Below, piece by piece: positions 6,073-12,515 of a stretch of DNA of 36,467 nucleotides. Origin of the DNA: a virus; the IMG/VR virus record IMGVR_UViG_3300020020_000107, positions 1-36,467 of that record; one strand, written 5' to 3'. The translations under genes were made by a program, and so were the position numbers. Each line of letters starts with the position of its first letter. Position 1 is the stretch's first letter. Below the pieces are notes generated by a model. That model was not told where the DNA came from and did no database searches. It worked only from the letters and a program-made list of their open reading frames with translations.

Positions 6073-6485
6073 GCGTGTTCTCCTGTAATCAGCCGCGCCA
6101 CCCGTAATGCTTCTTCCAGCGCGTCGATCTGCTTCATCGCGAGGGCATATTTCTCGTCAGCGAGGCGGACATCGTCCGCCAGGCGCTCGAGGTGCGCGAG
6201 CAAGCGGACATCTTTCTCCAGGCGCTCGAGGTGCGCGAGTAAGGCGAGCACCACGTCTGGCGAGGCCGCGGCGATAAACTCGGCATTCTCGCGTGTGGGC
6301 TGCATCTTGTAGGTATCGAGCTGCAACACCTTCGTGGACGGCCAGGCCCACCCATTCGTGTGGCCTTTCACGTCCCCGACGATGGCGTAGTCGTTGTGCG
6401 CGCCTTCGATGAACCACGGGCCCGGGGTCGCGGCGGACGCCAGCGTCTTCAAGGCCGCGCGGCGGTCAGGCGTCAGGTCCGTCAT
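6069..6485 (-). CDS. Ead/Ea22-like protein, 138 aa
   Basis: The sequence ALKTLASAATPGPWFIEGAH, followed later by NAEFIAAASPDVVLALLAHL, fits the Ead/Ea22 family found in the accessory regions of many phages (family recalled from the TPGPW and NAEFIAAA motifs). The C-terminal half is a helix with a tandem repeat LLAHLERLEKDVR / LLAHLERLADDVR, encoded by an exact-length 39-nt duplication. The gene starts with an ATGA overlap. The role of Ea22-like proteins in this setting is unknown. Confidence 0.75.
   Translation of the reverse strand: MTDLTPDRRAALKTLASAATPGPWFIEGAHNDYAIVGDVKGHTNGWAWPSTKVLQLDTYKMQPTRENAEFIAAASPDVVLALLAHLERLEKDVRLLAHLERLADDVRLADEKYALAMKQIDALEEALRVARLITGEHA
6165..6242. repeat. 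39-nt tandem duplication
   Basis: Two in-frame 39-nt units (6165-6203 and 6204-6242) differ at only a few positions and each add 13 residues to the coiled-coil end of the Ea22-like protein. The high identity suggests a recent slippage or recombination event. Confidence 0.75.
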
Positions 6486-6697
6486 GGCTGGCCCACTTTC
6501 GCGTGTCTGATGTCATCCCAGATGCCCCGGCGGATCGCTTCGTCTCGCATCAGTTTCATCGTCTCCGCCGTCACGAGGAGCGCCGTGCGGAACTGTGCCT
6601 CTGGCAGCTTCTGTAAGAACAGGGCGGGATCGTTCTGGTACTGCTGGACCAGCTCGTCTCTGAGGTTCAGCGCCTTGATCCAGGTCTTGAAGGTCAC
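6482..6697 (-). CDS. Hypothetical protein, 71 aa
   Basis: MTFKTWIKALNLRDELVQQY begins a compact helical protein with LFLQKLPEAQFRTALLVTAE and a basic end. I prefer the GTG at 6697: AGGAGG lies 8 nt upstream and the preceding frame ends 1 nt before it. An ATG at 6727 (MAVRSEEVADV) with GGAGGT 8 nt upstream is a strong alternative, adding ten residues. The stop overlaps the Ea22-like start. Function unknown. Confidence 0.6.
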   Translation of the reverse strand: MTFKTWIKALNLRDELVQQYQNDPALFLQKLPEAQFRTALLVTAETMKLMRDEAIRRGIWDDIRHAKVGQP

Positions 6698-6698
6698 G

Positions 6699-6872
6699 TC
6701 AGCCACCTCCTCGCTCCTCACTGCCATCGGGGACCACCTCCGGTGTCGCCCAGGCGTCGCCGAGGGCCTTGACCGCCCGCGCTCCTGCGCCGGGTTGAGC
6801 GCCAGCGGCGCCCGTGGCTCACTCGCCATCGATCACGTCCTGGGCTTCCTTCTCTCCTCGGGTCTCGGTCAT
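6699..6872 (-). pseudogene. Small ORF interrupted by an in-frame TGA
   Basis: From the ATG at 6872, which overlaps the upstream stop (ATGA), the frame reads MTETRGEKEAQDVIDGE and then meets TGA at 6821-6819. After it the same frame continues with a protein-like sequence (AVKALGDAWATPEVVPDGSE) and ends in TGA 1 nt before the next gene. The other two frames here give low-complexity Arg/Pro-rich peptides. This fits a gene broken by one stop codon, or a 17-residue peptide followed by a remnant. Readthrough cannot be judged from sequence alone. Confidence 0.4.
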
Positions 6873-7417
6873 CGCAGATTGCCTTTCGTCTTGGCGCGTT
6901 CCATGCGCAGGCAGACATCACACGTTAAGCGTTGTTTCGGGTGCCGTCGGCCGCGTGAGGCCCATCGGATCGTGTGGCCGCACGACAGCGACACGTCGTA
7001 GCCGACCATCGCGCCGTCGCCATTCGGCGGCGTCGGATTACAGACCTGATAGAAGCCGCGGACCTCACGCAAGAACGGCTTCCGTTCGGCCTCGCGTTGC
7101 TTCTTCTCGGCCTCTTCGCGCTGGTGGCGCTCGATGTCCGCGCGGGTGCTGACGAGACGTTGCTCAGTGGCGGCATAAATCAACAGCGCGTCGAGCGGGT
7201 CCAGTTGCGCCCCACACTTGCAATACACGGTGCGCTTCGTGCGGTCAATCTCCACGCCCCGCCGCGAGTGGTCACAGTCGGGCCACTGCGGACGCGGCAG
7301 GACCGTGAAGAACGGCTTGTCCTGCCTGGCGCGGTTCGCCGCGTCGGCCACGGGCGCCAACTGGATCACGTTGTCAGGCGGCTGCTGCGGGGTCTCGTCC
7401 ACTATGTCCTCACCCAT
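6869..7417 (-). CDS. Zinc-ribbon protein with central coiled coil, 182 aa
   Basis: Domains in order: a flexible N-terminus, a CDHSRRGVEIDR..YCKCGAQL zinc ribbon at residues about 48-75, a charged helix (ADIERHQREEAEKKQREAER) typical of a coiled coil, and a second Cys cluster (SLSCGHTIRW, CDVC) at the C-terminus. AAGGAG lies 8 nt before the ATG. A 16-codon frame at 7402-7452 (MTKTAHYKEQRGWVRT), linked by ATGA to the upstream gene, overlaps this start and may couple translation. Probably binds nucleic acid; exact role unknown. Confidence 0.65.
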   Translation of the reverse strand: MGEDIVDETPQQPPDNVIQLAPVADAANRARQDKPFFTVLPRPQWPDCDHSRRGVEIDRTKRTVYCKCGAQLDPLDALLIYAATEQRLVSTRADIERHQREEAEKKQREAERKPFLREVRGFYQVCNPTPPNGDGAMVGYDVSLSCGHTIRWASRGRRHPKQRLTCDVCLRMERAKTKGNLR

Positions 7418-7448
7418 CCGCGTTGCTCCTTATAGTGGGCGGTCTTCG

Positions 7449-8033
7449 TCATTCAGCGATCGCCTCCGCGGCGGCCTTCGTCTGATTGATCCGAAGGACT
7501 CTATGCCCGTACGCCCGCCGCTTGAGCTTGAACATCATGGGCGCGTTGCGCGGCGCGCCGGGATTCAATTCGGTGTGTTGGGGCGAGCCCACCGGCTTCG
7601 CCGACGCATACGCCGCGCGCGCCACCGCGTGCGGGCCCTCGGTCTCAGGATCGCCCGCGCGCGCGGTCTCGACGCCTTCCTTCTTCGCGTGGTACAGGGC
7701 GCGGTTATATGCGCGCGCCGCCGCGCGCCCGTCGTCCGTGAGCTTACGCCGGCGCCCGCGCATCGGATTGCGGAGCTCGAACGTGAAAGGCTCGATCGGA
7801 TCACCAGCGTCGAAGGCGACGATGTAGCCCTGCACCGCGTAGGGCGTGAGGAAGATCCAGCGGCCGCCGTCTCGCGTAAATCGGATCGTCTGGATGTCCA
7901 CGTCGATACTCCGCGCGTCCTTCACGGTCCGCGCGACCGCTTGCGCGACGACGCAATGGTACGAATTGCTCCGGTGGGCGCGCTCGATATCCTGCTCGGT
8001 GACTTCGATTCTGATGCGCGTGTTCTCAGGCAT
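7449..8033 (-). CDS. Hypothetical protein, 194 aa
   Basis: MPENTRIRIEVTEQDIERAH, then CVVAQAVARTVKDARSIDVD, is an alpha/beta N-terminal part. The next segment (IRFTRDGGRWIFLTPYAVQG, YIVAFDAGD) predicts beta strands and leads to a basic, disordered C-terminus rich in Arg, Lys and Ala. AAAAGGAG before the ATG is a strong ribosome site. It lies next to the VRR-NUC gene in the DNA-metabolism part of the operon. I do not recognise the family. Confidence 0.65.
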   Translation of the reverse strand: MPENTRIRIEVTEQDIERAHRSNSYHCVVAQAVARTVKDARSIDVDIQTIRFTRDGGRWIFLTPYAVQGYIVAFDAGDPIEPFTFELRNPMRGRRRKLTDDGRAAARAYNRALYHAKKEGVETARAGDPETEGPHAVARAAYASAKPVGSPQHTELNPGAPRNAPMMFKLKRRAYGHRVLRINQTKAAAEAIAE

Positions 8034-8045
8034 TGCTCGCTCCTT

Positions 8046-8465
8046 TTACTTCCGGACCCACCCGCCGGCCTCGCACCACGCGAGGAAGGCGTCGATCCCG
8101 CCGACGATATGTGGGACACGCGCCCGCACGCAGAAGTCGCGAAACTCGAGTTGCGCGACGGAGAGCGTCCCGCTCTTGCCCTTGCACTCGACCCACAGGA
8201 ACGTCCACCCGCGCGACACGTCGGTGCGCGCGCTGTTCGCCGGCGGCAGGAAGATCGCCAGGTCAGCGATCCCTTCTGTCTGCCTGGTGCCTTGGTCCTG
8301 GTTGCGGACGCCGCAGAGCGCGCAGTACTGCGCGCGGCGCGTGCCGAGCACATAGGCGCGGCCACCGAGTAGGTGCACGAAGTTCAGGATCGAGGCTTGC
8401 TCGGTCTTCTCGTCGGCCGCCGGCCGCGGGAACGTGACGCCGCGCGAGGTAATCGTCTCGCTCAT
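8046..8465 (-). CDS. VRR-NUC domain nuclease
   Basis: 139 aa. The PD-(D/E)XK-type VRR-NUC core is visible: TEGIADLAIFLP (catalytic Asp at about 70), then FLWVECKGKSGTLSVAQLEF (E-x-K plus the conserved Ser/Gln) and VPHIVGG near the C-terminus. Stand-alone VRR-NUC proteins are common in phages and are thought to act in DNA repair or as resolvase-like nucleases; activity here is inferred. The ATG at 8465 overlaps the DUF7694 stop (ATGA). Confidence 0.85.
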   Translation of the reverse strand: MSETITSRGVTFPRPAADEKTEQASILNFVHLLGGRAYVLGTRRAQYCALCGVRNQDQGTRQTEGIADLAIFLPPANSARTDVSRGWTFLWVECKGKSGTLSVAQLEFRDFCVRARVPHIVGGIDAFLAWCEAGGWVRK

Positions 8466-8866
8466 GGCGCCACCGGGGTCGGGGCCGCGCCCACCGTCTC
8501 CGGCGGGGGCGTGGGAATGTCGACGCCGATCGGTTTCCACAGGTGCAGGCAGTACGGGTGCAGGTTGATGTGCGCGGCGCGGGGCATCGAGAACTGCAAC
8601 ACGAGCTCGTCGGGCGCGAAACACAGATCGCGGATGTATTCCATCTCGCGCCAGTTCGGTGTGCGATGGCGGACCGAGACGCTGACGTGCTCCCACACGG
8701 GCGGCGGGAAGGGCCAGACACTCGCGTTACTGACGACCACCAGCAGCGCCGCGCCGCAGGGCCCGGCGATGTGGAAGAACCCATTCATGCCCCACGAGGC
8801 TTGCGAGGTCAGCGGCCCGCGCGTGACGCGGCCACGCTCCAGGGTGGCGGGCACCTGGGTTCTCAT
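8462..8866 (-). CDS. DUF7694-like phage protein, 134 aa
   Basis: The block WREMEYIRDLCFAPDELVLQ, then FSMPRAAHINLHPYCLHLWKP, matches the pattern of the DUF7694 family found in many phage early regions (recalled by motif, not searched). An N-terminal hydrophobic patch (GPCGAALLVVVSNAS) is probably a core strand. The gene lies between the VRR-NUC gene and an unknown gene with ATGA overlaps on both sides. Function unknown. Confidence 0.7.
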   Translation of the reverse strand: MRTQVPATLERGRVTRGPLTSQASWGMNGFFHIAGPCGAALLVVVSNASVWPFPPPVWEHVSVSVRHRTPNWREMEYIRDLCFAPDELVLQFSMPRAAHINLHPYCLHLWKPIGVDIPTPPPETVGAAPTPVAP

Positions 8867-9402
8867 GGCTTCGCCTCGGCCGCCGGCACATCCTGGCGGA
8901 GGTAGGCGATCTCGCGCACGCCGGCGTCAGTGGGCCGATACCCGATGTCGATCGTGAGCGCGGCGTCCTTCGCGGCTTTGGCGAAGCGCGCCTCGTCGAG
9001 GATCCCGGTGTGGTACGTCTTCCCGTCGTCGGTGGAAATGATGAAGGCCTCGCCCCCGTCCATCCTGGGCCGCTTCACAATCCCGAGGACCTTGACGCCG
9101 CGCGCGTGCAAGACCTTCGCGGACGCTTGCGGCGCTTTCGGGCGCGGCGTCTCGCGGGCCGCTGGCGATCGGAGCTGCGTCGTCTGGATGGGGCCGGTCG
9201 GGGCCGTGTGCGCGAGTTCCTTGGCGATCCCGCGCGCCAGGCCGGCGCTCAGCATGATGACGGACCGCATCCAATCGGCGAGCGCGTCCGCCCCGAGGGC
9301 CCCCGACCCCTTCAGGTCGGACTTGCTGACGAGTCCCGCCGCGATGGTCCCGGCCATCCGCGCGATCGTGCTCTCGGTGATACCGGCGTGCTGCTCGCTC
9401 AT
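8863..9402 (-). CDS. Hypothetical protein, 179 aa
   Basis: The N-terminal half (MSEQHAGITESTIARMAGTI; ALADWMRSVIMLSAGLARGI) is helical. A Pro/Ala linker (RETPRPKAPQAS) leads to a beta-rich C-terminal domain (VLGIVKRPRMDGGEAFIIST, DDGKTYHTG) that resembles small OB-like or single-strand-binding folds in strand pattern only. It is in the replication/repair block next to the DUF7694 gene. No family recognised. Confidence 0.6.
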   Translation of the reverse strand: MSEQHAGITESTIARMAGTIAAGLVSKSDLKGSGALGADALADWMRSVIMLSAGLARGIAKELAHTAPTGPIQTTQLRSPAARETPRPKAPQASAKVLHARGVKVLGIVKRPRMDGGEAFIISTDDGKTYHTGILDEARFAKAAKDAALTIDIGYRPTDAGVREIAYLRQDVPAAEAKP

Positions 9403-9860
9403 GACGCCACCGCATTCGCCAGCCGCCGATCGATCCAGACCACGGCACGGCGCGTCGTCGCGGTGCAGCGCCGGATCGCCTGGCCGTGCGCATCGCGCGC
9501 TTCGACGATGCAGTGGAGCATTTGCAGTTCGCGCCGGCGCGGCCGCTCGGAATTCCCCGAGAGCCCGAGTTCGGCCTGGAGCTCGGCGTCGGTCCGGCCG
9601 GCGCGGCCCGCGCGAACGATGGCAGCGAAGACGCGCGCGCGTTGCGTGTCCTTCGTCTCGAGGACGGAGACTGCCGCGGCTTCGGAAGTCGCCCAGGTCT
9701 CCGGACTCACGCCCGAGACCAACAGCGGGAGCGCTTCGAACGCGCGGCCGTCGAATGCGAAGGCCTCGACGACGCCCAGGCGCCCATCGCAGTGCGCCCG
9801 ATGATCGGGATCACGCGGATCGCCGCCGCAGAATAGGCAGCCGGTCACTTCGCGAGGCAT
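9399..9860 (-). CDS. Hypothetical protein with winged-helix-like C-terminus, 153 aa
   Basis: The ATG at 9860 gives MPREVTGCLFCGGDPRDPDH, with CxxC and HRAHC forming a likely zinc site. Residues about 85-125 (ARVFAAIVRAGRAGRTDAEL, QAELGLSGNSERPRRREL) have the spacing of a winged helix or HTH: helix, turn, then recognition helix with Arg residues. It could be a phage DNA-binding protein. It overlaps the next upstream gene by 16 nt. Confidence 0.6.
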   Translation of the reverse strand: MPREVTGCLFCGGDPRDPDHRAHCDGRLGVVEAFAFDGRAFEALPLLVSGVSPETWATSEAAAVSVLETKDTQRARVFAAIVRAGRAGRTDAELQAELGLSGNSERPRRRELQMLHCIVEARDAHGQAIRRCTATTRRAVVWIDRRLANAVAS

Positions 9861-10102
9861 GGCGGGTCCTCCTCGGGCGCGGCCGCGACGCGCATCGGTG
9901 GCGCGGCATAACAGTCCGGGCAGTAACAGATCCGCGCGATGGACTCGGGCGTGATGCCCTTGCCCCACCAGGCGCCTGGGAGAATGCGCGCGGCTTCCCA
10001 GGCGTGTTGGCACTTCGGGCACTCCAGAAAGACCCGCGTCTCGGGCTCTCCGAAGGGCCGCGTCGGGATCTCGGTTTCGGGCTCGGCGGTGTGTTTGCTC
10101 AT
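9845..10102 (-). CDS. Zinc-ribbon protein, 85 aa
   Basis: From the ATG at 10102 (MSKHTAEPETEIPTRPFGEP) the protein has CPKCQHAWE and a second CYCPDCYA pair, a typical treble or ribbon zinc-binding arrangement. The start lies 1 nt after the stop of the replication gene. It is one of several zinc-ribbon genes in this operon; the partner is unknown. Confidence 0.65.
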   Translation of the reverse strand: MSKHTAEPETEIPTRPFGEPETRVFLECPKCQHAWEAARILPGAWWGKGITPESIARICYCPDCYAAPPMRVAAAPEEDPPCLAK

Positions 10103-10103
10103 C

Positions 10104-10820
10104 TCAGCCCCGCTCTTCGGCTTTGCGGCGTTGCCCGCGCTCTGCGGCGCGCAGCGCGCGTCCGGCGATCTCGATGTCATACGGGAGACCCTGTTCGGCA
10201 CAGGCCCACTTGAAGCGATCGGCGTGCTCGCCGTGGTCGTCGGTCGGCGTGTCGGTGAGGACCTGGGTGGCGATCGCGGCGTAGACCTTGAACGGCGCTC
10301 GCCGGTTAACCGGCGGCGTTCGCCGCCGGTGTGTACGATCTACAGATAGAGATAGAGGTACAGGTACAGTGGATCCGTTGAGCATATGCTCGCGCGATGC
10401 TTGCGCGATGCTCGCGGGCATCGGTTTAGCATCGTTCGAGCATGTGCTTGACGCATGCTCGACCGATGCTTGATGCGAATCGGACCCGTGCCAGCGGGCG
10501 TCCGCCGCATTTTTCGCCCTCGCTTGATACGCCGCGAGCTCCCCCCGTTGTTCTTCGAGACGGGCATTGATCCACCCCTGCGCGATCCGCACGAACTTGT
10601 GCCGGAGCGCGGCCCAAAGTCGGGCCGTTTCTTTCGCGTTTGTCCCAAACACGCGCGCCCGCCAGGCCGGCGAATTCGGGAGCGGGCCGTTGTCCCACGC
10701 CCAGCAGAGCAGGTCGATGTAGGCGCCCTTCACGTCGTGCGGCATGCCGCGTGTCGAGGCCAGCCAGGACTGCGCATACATCTGGAAGGCGGGCGGTTTG
10801 TGCCGGTCAGAACGAGCCAT
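10104..10820 (-). CDS. DUF1376 (YdaU-like) replication protein
   Basis: 238 aa. The N-terminal domain reads KPPAFQMYAQSWLASTRGMP, HDVKGAYIDLLCWAWDNGPL, PNSP..WRARVFG and WAALRHKFV, which is the DUF1376 pattern found in phage replication initiators and helicase-loader-like proteins. Residues about 115-175 form a low-complexity linker (HQASVEHASSTCSNDAKPMP) encoded by an 11-bp repeat array, and the C-terminus is charged and helical. By analogy with lambda O, the linker DNA may be the origin. It is the main replication candidate in the window; no DNA polymerase or helicase gene is seen. Confidence 0.75.
   Translation of the reverse strand: MARSDRHKPPAFQMYAQSWLASTRGMPHDVKGAYIDLLCWAWDNGPLPNSPAWRARVFGTNAKETARLWAALRHKFVRIAQGWINARLEEQRGELAAYQARAKNAADARWHGSDSHQASVEHASSTCSNDAKPMPASIAQASREHMLNGSTVPVPLSLSVDRTHRRRTPPVNRRAPFKVYAAIATQVLTDTPTDDHGEHADRFKWACAEQGLPYDIEIAGRALRAAERGQRRKAEERG
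10300..10473. other. Putative replication origin: iterons, palindromes and short direct repeats
   Basis: Inside the replication gene lie eight 11-bp units starting at 10382, 10393, 10404, 10419, 10430, 10441, 10452 and 10463. Typical forms are CGCGATGCTCG, CGCGATGCTTG and CCGATGCTTGA; the array is in phase apart from a 4-nt step at 10415-10418. Next to it is an AT-richer tract with GATAGA and GGTACA repeats (10345-10369), then two strong palindromes: CGCCGGTTAACCGGCG (10300-10315) and a 20-nt one at 10310-10329. The arrangement resembles lambdoid origins; function is inferred. Confidence 0.6.
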
Positions 10821-10837
10821 CAGCGAGCGTTCCTTCC

Positions 10838-11173
10838 CTAGTGCGTGGTCGGCGCGTCGTCCGCGATCTCGCCGAGCACGCGGCGGTACTGCTGAACGAT
10901 GTCGCGGTATTCCTGCAACGCCAGGTCATACGTGTGATGGAGCGCCGCGAGGCGCGCGGCGTAGTGCGCCTGGTCGTCGGCGCGGCCGCGCTGTTCCTCC
11001 ACGAGGAGCTGGAGCGCGGACGCCGTCCGCGTCTCCTCGTCGGCCGCCTGCTGGTAGGCCTCCGCCGCGCGCGCCTGGGCGATGCGCGTGAGGCGGGCGG
11101 CCCTGGCCGCGGCGTGCACGCAGAACAGCGCCGTCGCGAAGCTCACCCACGCCGCGAGGAGACTGAGGAGCAT
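10838..11173 (-). CDS. Membrane-anchored coiled-coil protein, 111 aa
   Basis: MLLSLLAAWVSFATALFCVH is a clear N-terminal membrane helix or uncleaved signal anchor. The rest is a long charged helix (LQLLVEEQRGRADDQAHYAA; YDLALQEYRDIVQQYRRVLG). AGGA lies about 5 nt before the ATG. The topology (one helix plus a coiled coil) is that of an inner-membrane spanin (Rz), but the gene sits in the early region between the AlpA-like and replication genes, which is not where spanins usually lie. Confidence 0.6.
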   Translation of the reverse strand: MLLSLLAAWVSFATALFCVHAAARAARLTRIAQARAAEAYQQAADEETRTASALQLLVEEQRGRADDQAHYAARLAALHHTYDLALQEYRDIVQQYRRVLGEIADDAPTTH

Positions 11174-11179
11174 GGCGTC

Positions 11180-11425
11180 CTACCGATCGGCGGCGGCGGC
11201 CACTTGCGCCGCCATCCAGGCATCGATCGCGCGCGCGGACCACCGATTATTCCGGCCGCCGAGCTTCGCGGGCCGCGGGAAGGTCGGATCGCGCTGGAGC
11301 AGCCGGTAGATCGTGGCCTCGGCGGCGCCGAGCTTCCGCTGGACCTCGATCGTGGTGATCCAGTGATCGCCACGATCGGCTGGCGGGGCGACCGACGGGA
11401 CAGCAGACAGCGGTGAGCCAGGCAT
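11180..11425 (-). CDS. AlpA/excisionase-type helix-turn-helix protein, 81 aa
   Basis: HWITTIEVQRKLGAAEATIY, then RLLQRDPTFPRPAKLGGRNN and RWSARAIDAWM, is the MerR-like winged HTH pattern of the AlpA/excisionase families (helix-turn-helix, then FPRP.K.G and W...ID.W). Such proteins act as excisionases or activators of early phage genes. It lies second in the leftward early operon, behind the Cro-like gene, consistent with early control or prophage excision. Confidence 0.8.
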   Translation of the reverse strand: MPGSPLSAVPSVAPPADRGDHWITTIEVQRKLGAAEATIYRLLQRDPTFPRPAKLGGRNNRWSARAIDAWMAAQVAAAADR

Positions 11426-11443
11426 GGCGGGCCGGTTCCTTTC

Positions 11444-11701
11444 CTAGACTTCGGGCGCTGCGATGAAATCGGTGGCGGGAATCCCGGTGAGGTCCGAGAG
11501 GGCCTTCGCCACCGCGAGCGCCGGCGTGCGTTTTCCACAGAGGATCATCGCCACGTACGCGGTCGAGACGCCGAGCTCAGCGGCGAGCGCCGTCTGCGTC
11601 AGGCCCGCGCGCTGGAGCGCCCGCTCGAGCCGGCGCTTGCGCGCGGCGGCTTCTGGCGACAGCACCCATGGGCGCGTACTTCGCTTGGGAGGTGAGGTCA
11701 C
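11444..11701 (-). CDS. XRE-family Cro-like regulator
   Basis: 85 aa. The HTH is LQRAGLTQTALAAELGVSTA, then YVAMILCGKRTPALAVAKAL at residues about 28-67, a standard five-helix XRE/Cro fold with LTQ..LA..LGVS and a recognition helix. It starts with GTG at 11701 and is the first gene of the leftward early operon, divergent from the repressor at 11768. By position it should be the Cro equivalent that shuts off the repressor during lytic growth; this is inferred. Confidence 0.85.
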   Translation of the reverse strand: MTSPPKRSTRPWVLSPEAAARKRRLERALQRAGLTQTALAAELGVSTAYVAMILCGKRTPALAVAKALSDLTGIPATDFIAAPEV

Positions 11702-11833
11702 GATTGGTGAGATTCTTACAATAAGTAATTCACAGAAACAAGTACGAATCGTGGCCCACGACGGGCCGTGGCCGTGTATCTTCCTAGCGTGACTTACGGA
11801 GTGTTAGTAGAATCAGCCCGAATACGACTCGTG
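11702..11833. promoter_or_regulatory. Divergent lysogeny control region with two ACGA-N-TCGT sites
   Basis: The 66-bp AT-rich gap between the XRE genes holds candidate promoter elements: on the minus strand TTGTTT and TAAGAA are 17 nt apart. Two near-identical palindromic sites, ACGAATCGTG (11744-11753) and ACGACTCGTG (11824-11833), flank the repressor start and could be operators. The first lies upstream of the leftward promoter; the second covers the GTG at 11831. Confidence 0.5.
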
Positions 11834-12319
11834 CCTAACGGAGCCCTTGACCGGTTGCGACAGCAGATCCTCCAGCGCTTGAAAGCGCGCGGCGTGCGGC
11901 AGGGTGATCTCGCAGCCTATCTTGGGAAAACAAGCGGGTGGATGAGCATGGCTCTGACCGGCAAGCGCGGGCTGTCCCTCGACTTGCTCGACCAGATCGC
12001 CGCGTTCTTCGAGGTCGCCCCGCATGTGCTTCTCCTCGATGCTGACGTGAGTACTTCCGAGGTCTCACCACATGCTGAAACTCGTCGCCTCAAATCGAGA
12101 TCGCCGCGCACGCGGGCGCTCTTCGCTGAGCAACAACGCCTCATCGACAAGCAGCAACAAATCATCGACCACGCCCTGTCCCACCTCCGGCCCCTCGTCG
12201 CCGCCCTCCAAGCGGTCGCCGACTTGGACGGCGAGCGTCCGGAAGATCGCGGCACAGCTGCAAGTGTTGGAGCGGATCTGCCCAAGCGCCGTGCAGCTCG
12301 TAGCGCAAGCGGTCGCTGA
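11768..12319 (+). CDS. XRE-family repressor (CI-like candidate)
   Basis: The HTH is ILQRLKARGVRQGDLAAYLG, then KTSGWMSMALTGKRGLSLDL and LDQIAAFF, an XRE DNA-binding domain. It is followed by a long polar helix (LFAEQQRLIDKQQQIIDHAL) that could dimerise. No autoprotease domain is visible, so induction would not follow the LexA/RecA route. The start is uncertain: GTG at 11768 gives 183 aa, and GTG at 11831 (MPNGALDRLR) gives 162 aa and seems more natural. After about 12225 codon bias in this frame collapses and the +1 frame becomes coding-like. Confidence 0.75.
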   Translation: MAVYLPSVTYGVLVESARIRLVPNGALDRLRQQILQRLKARGVRQGDLAAYLGKTSGWMSMALTGKRGLSLDLLDQIAAFFEVAPHVLLLDADVSTSEVSPHAETRRLKSRSPRTRALFAEQQRLIDKQQQIIDHALSHLRPLVAALQAVADLDGERPEDRGTAASVGADLPKRRAARSASGR

Positions 12320-12503
12320 AAGCCTCGACCGGGCCTTGCGGAGGCGCGCCGCGCGCGCGCCGTCCACCGAAGTCGATCCCGCCCCTCCCGTAGCAGCCTC
12401 CCCGCGCTCACTCACCTCCCGTCGGACGCGCCGCGCCGCGGCCATCATGGCGAAGCTCGCCGGGCGCCTCTTCTCGGTCGCGCTCTTGGCGGTCCTCGCG
12501 TAG
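12228..12503 (+). other. Continuation of the repressor in the +1 frame
   Basis: In this frame the sequence reads ASVRKIAAQLQVLERICPSA, VQLVAQAVAESLDRALRRRA and so on to TAG at 12501-12503, with high-GC third positions. It has no good start of its own; a GTG (VLERIC) is the nearest. Either a one-base difference splits one repressor gene, or translation shifts frame, or a separate gene with a weak start overlaps it. It ends 12 nt before the methyltransferase gene. Confidence 0.45.
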
Positions 12504-12515
12504 ACTCTCGCCTTA

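Noticed and set aside
11143-11538. Minus-strand frame overlapping the AlpA-like gene in another frame
   Set aside because: Arg/Ser/Pro-rich low-complexity translation; the 81-residue HTH frame is the one with a family pattern.
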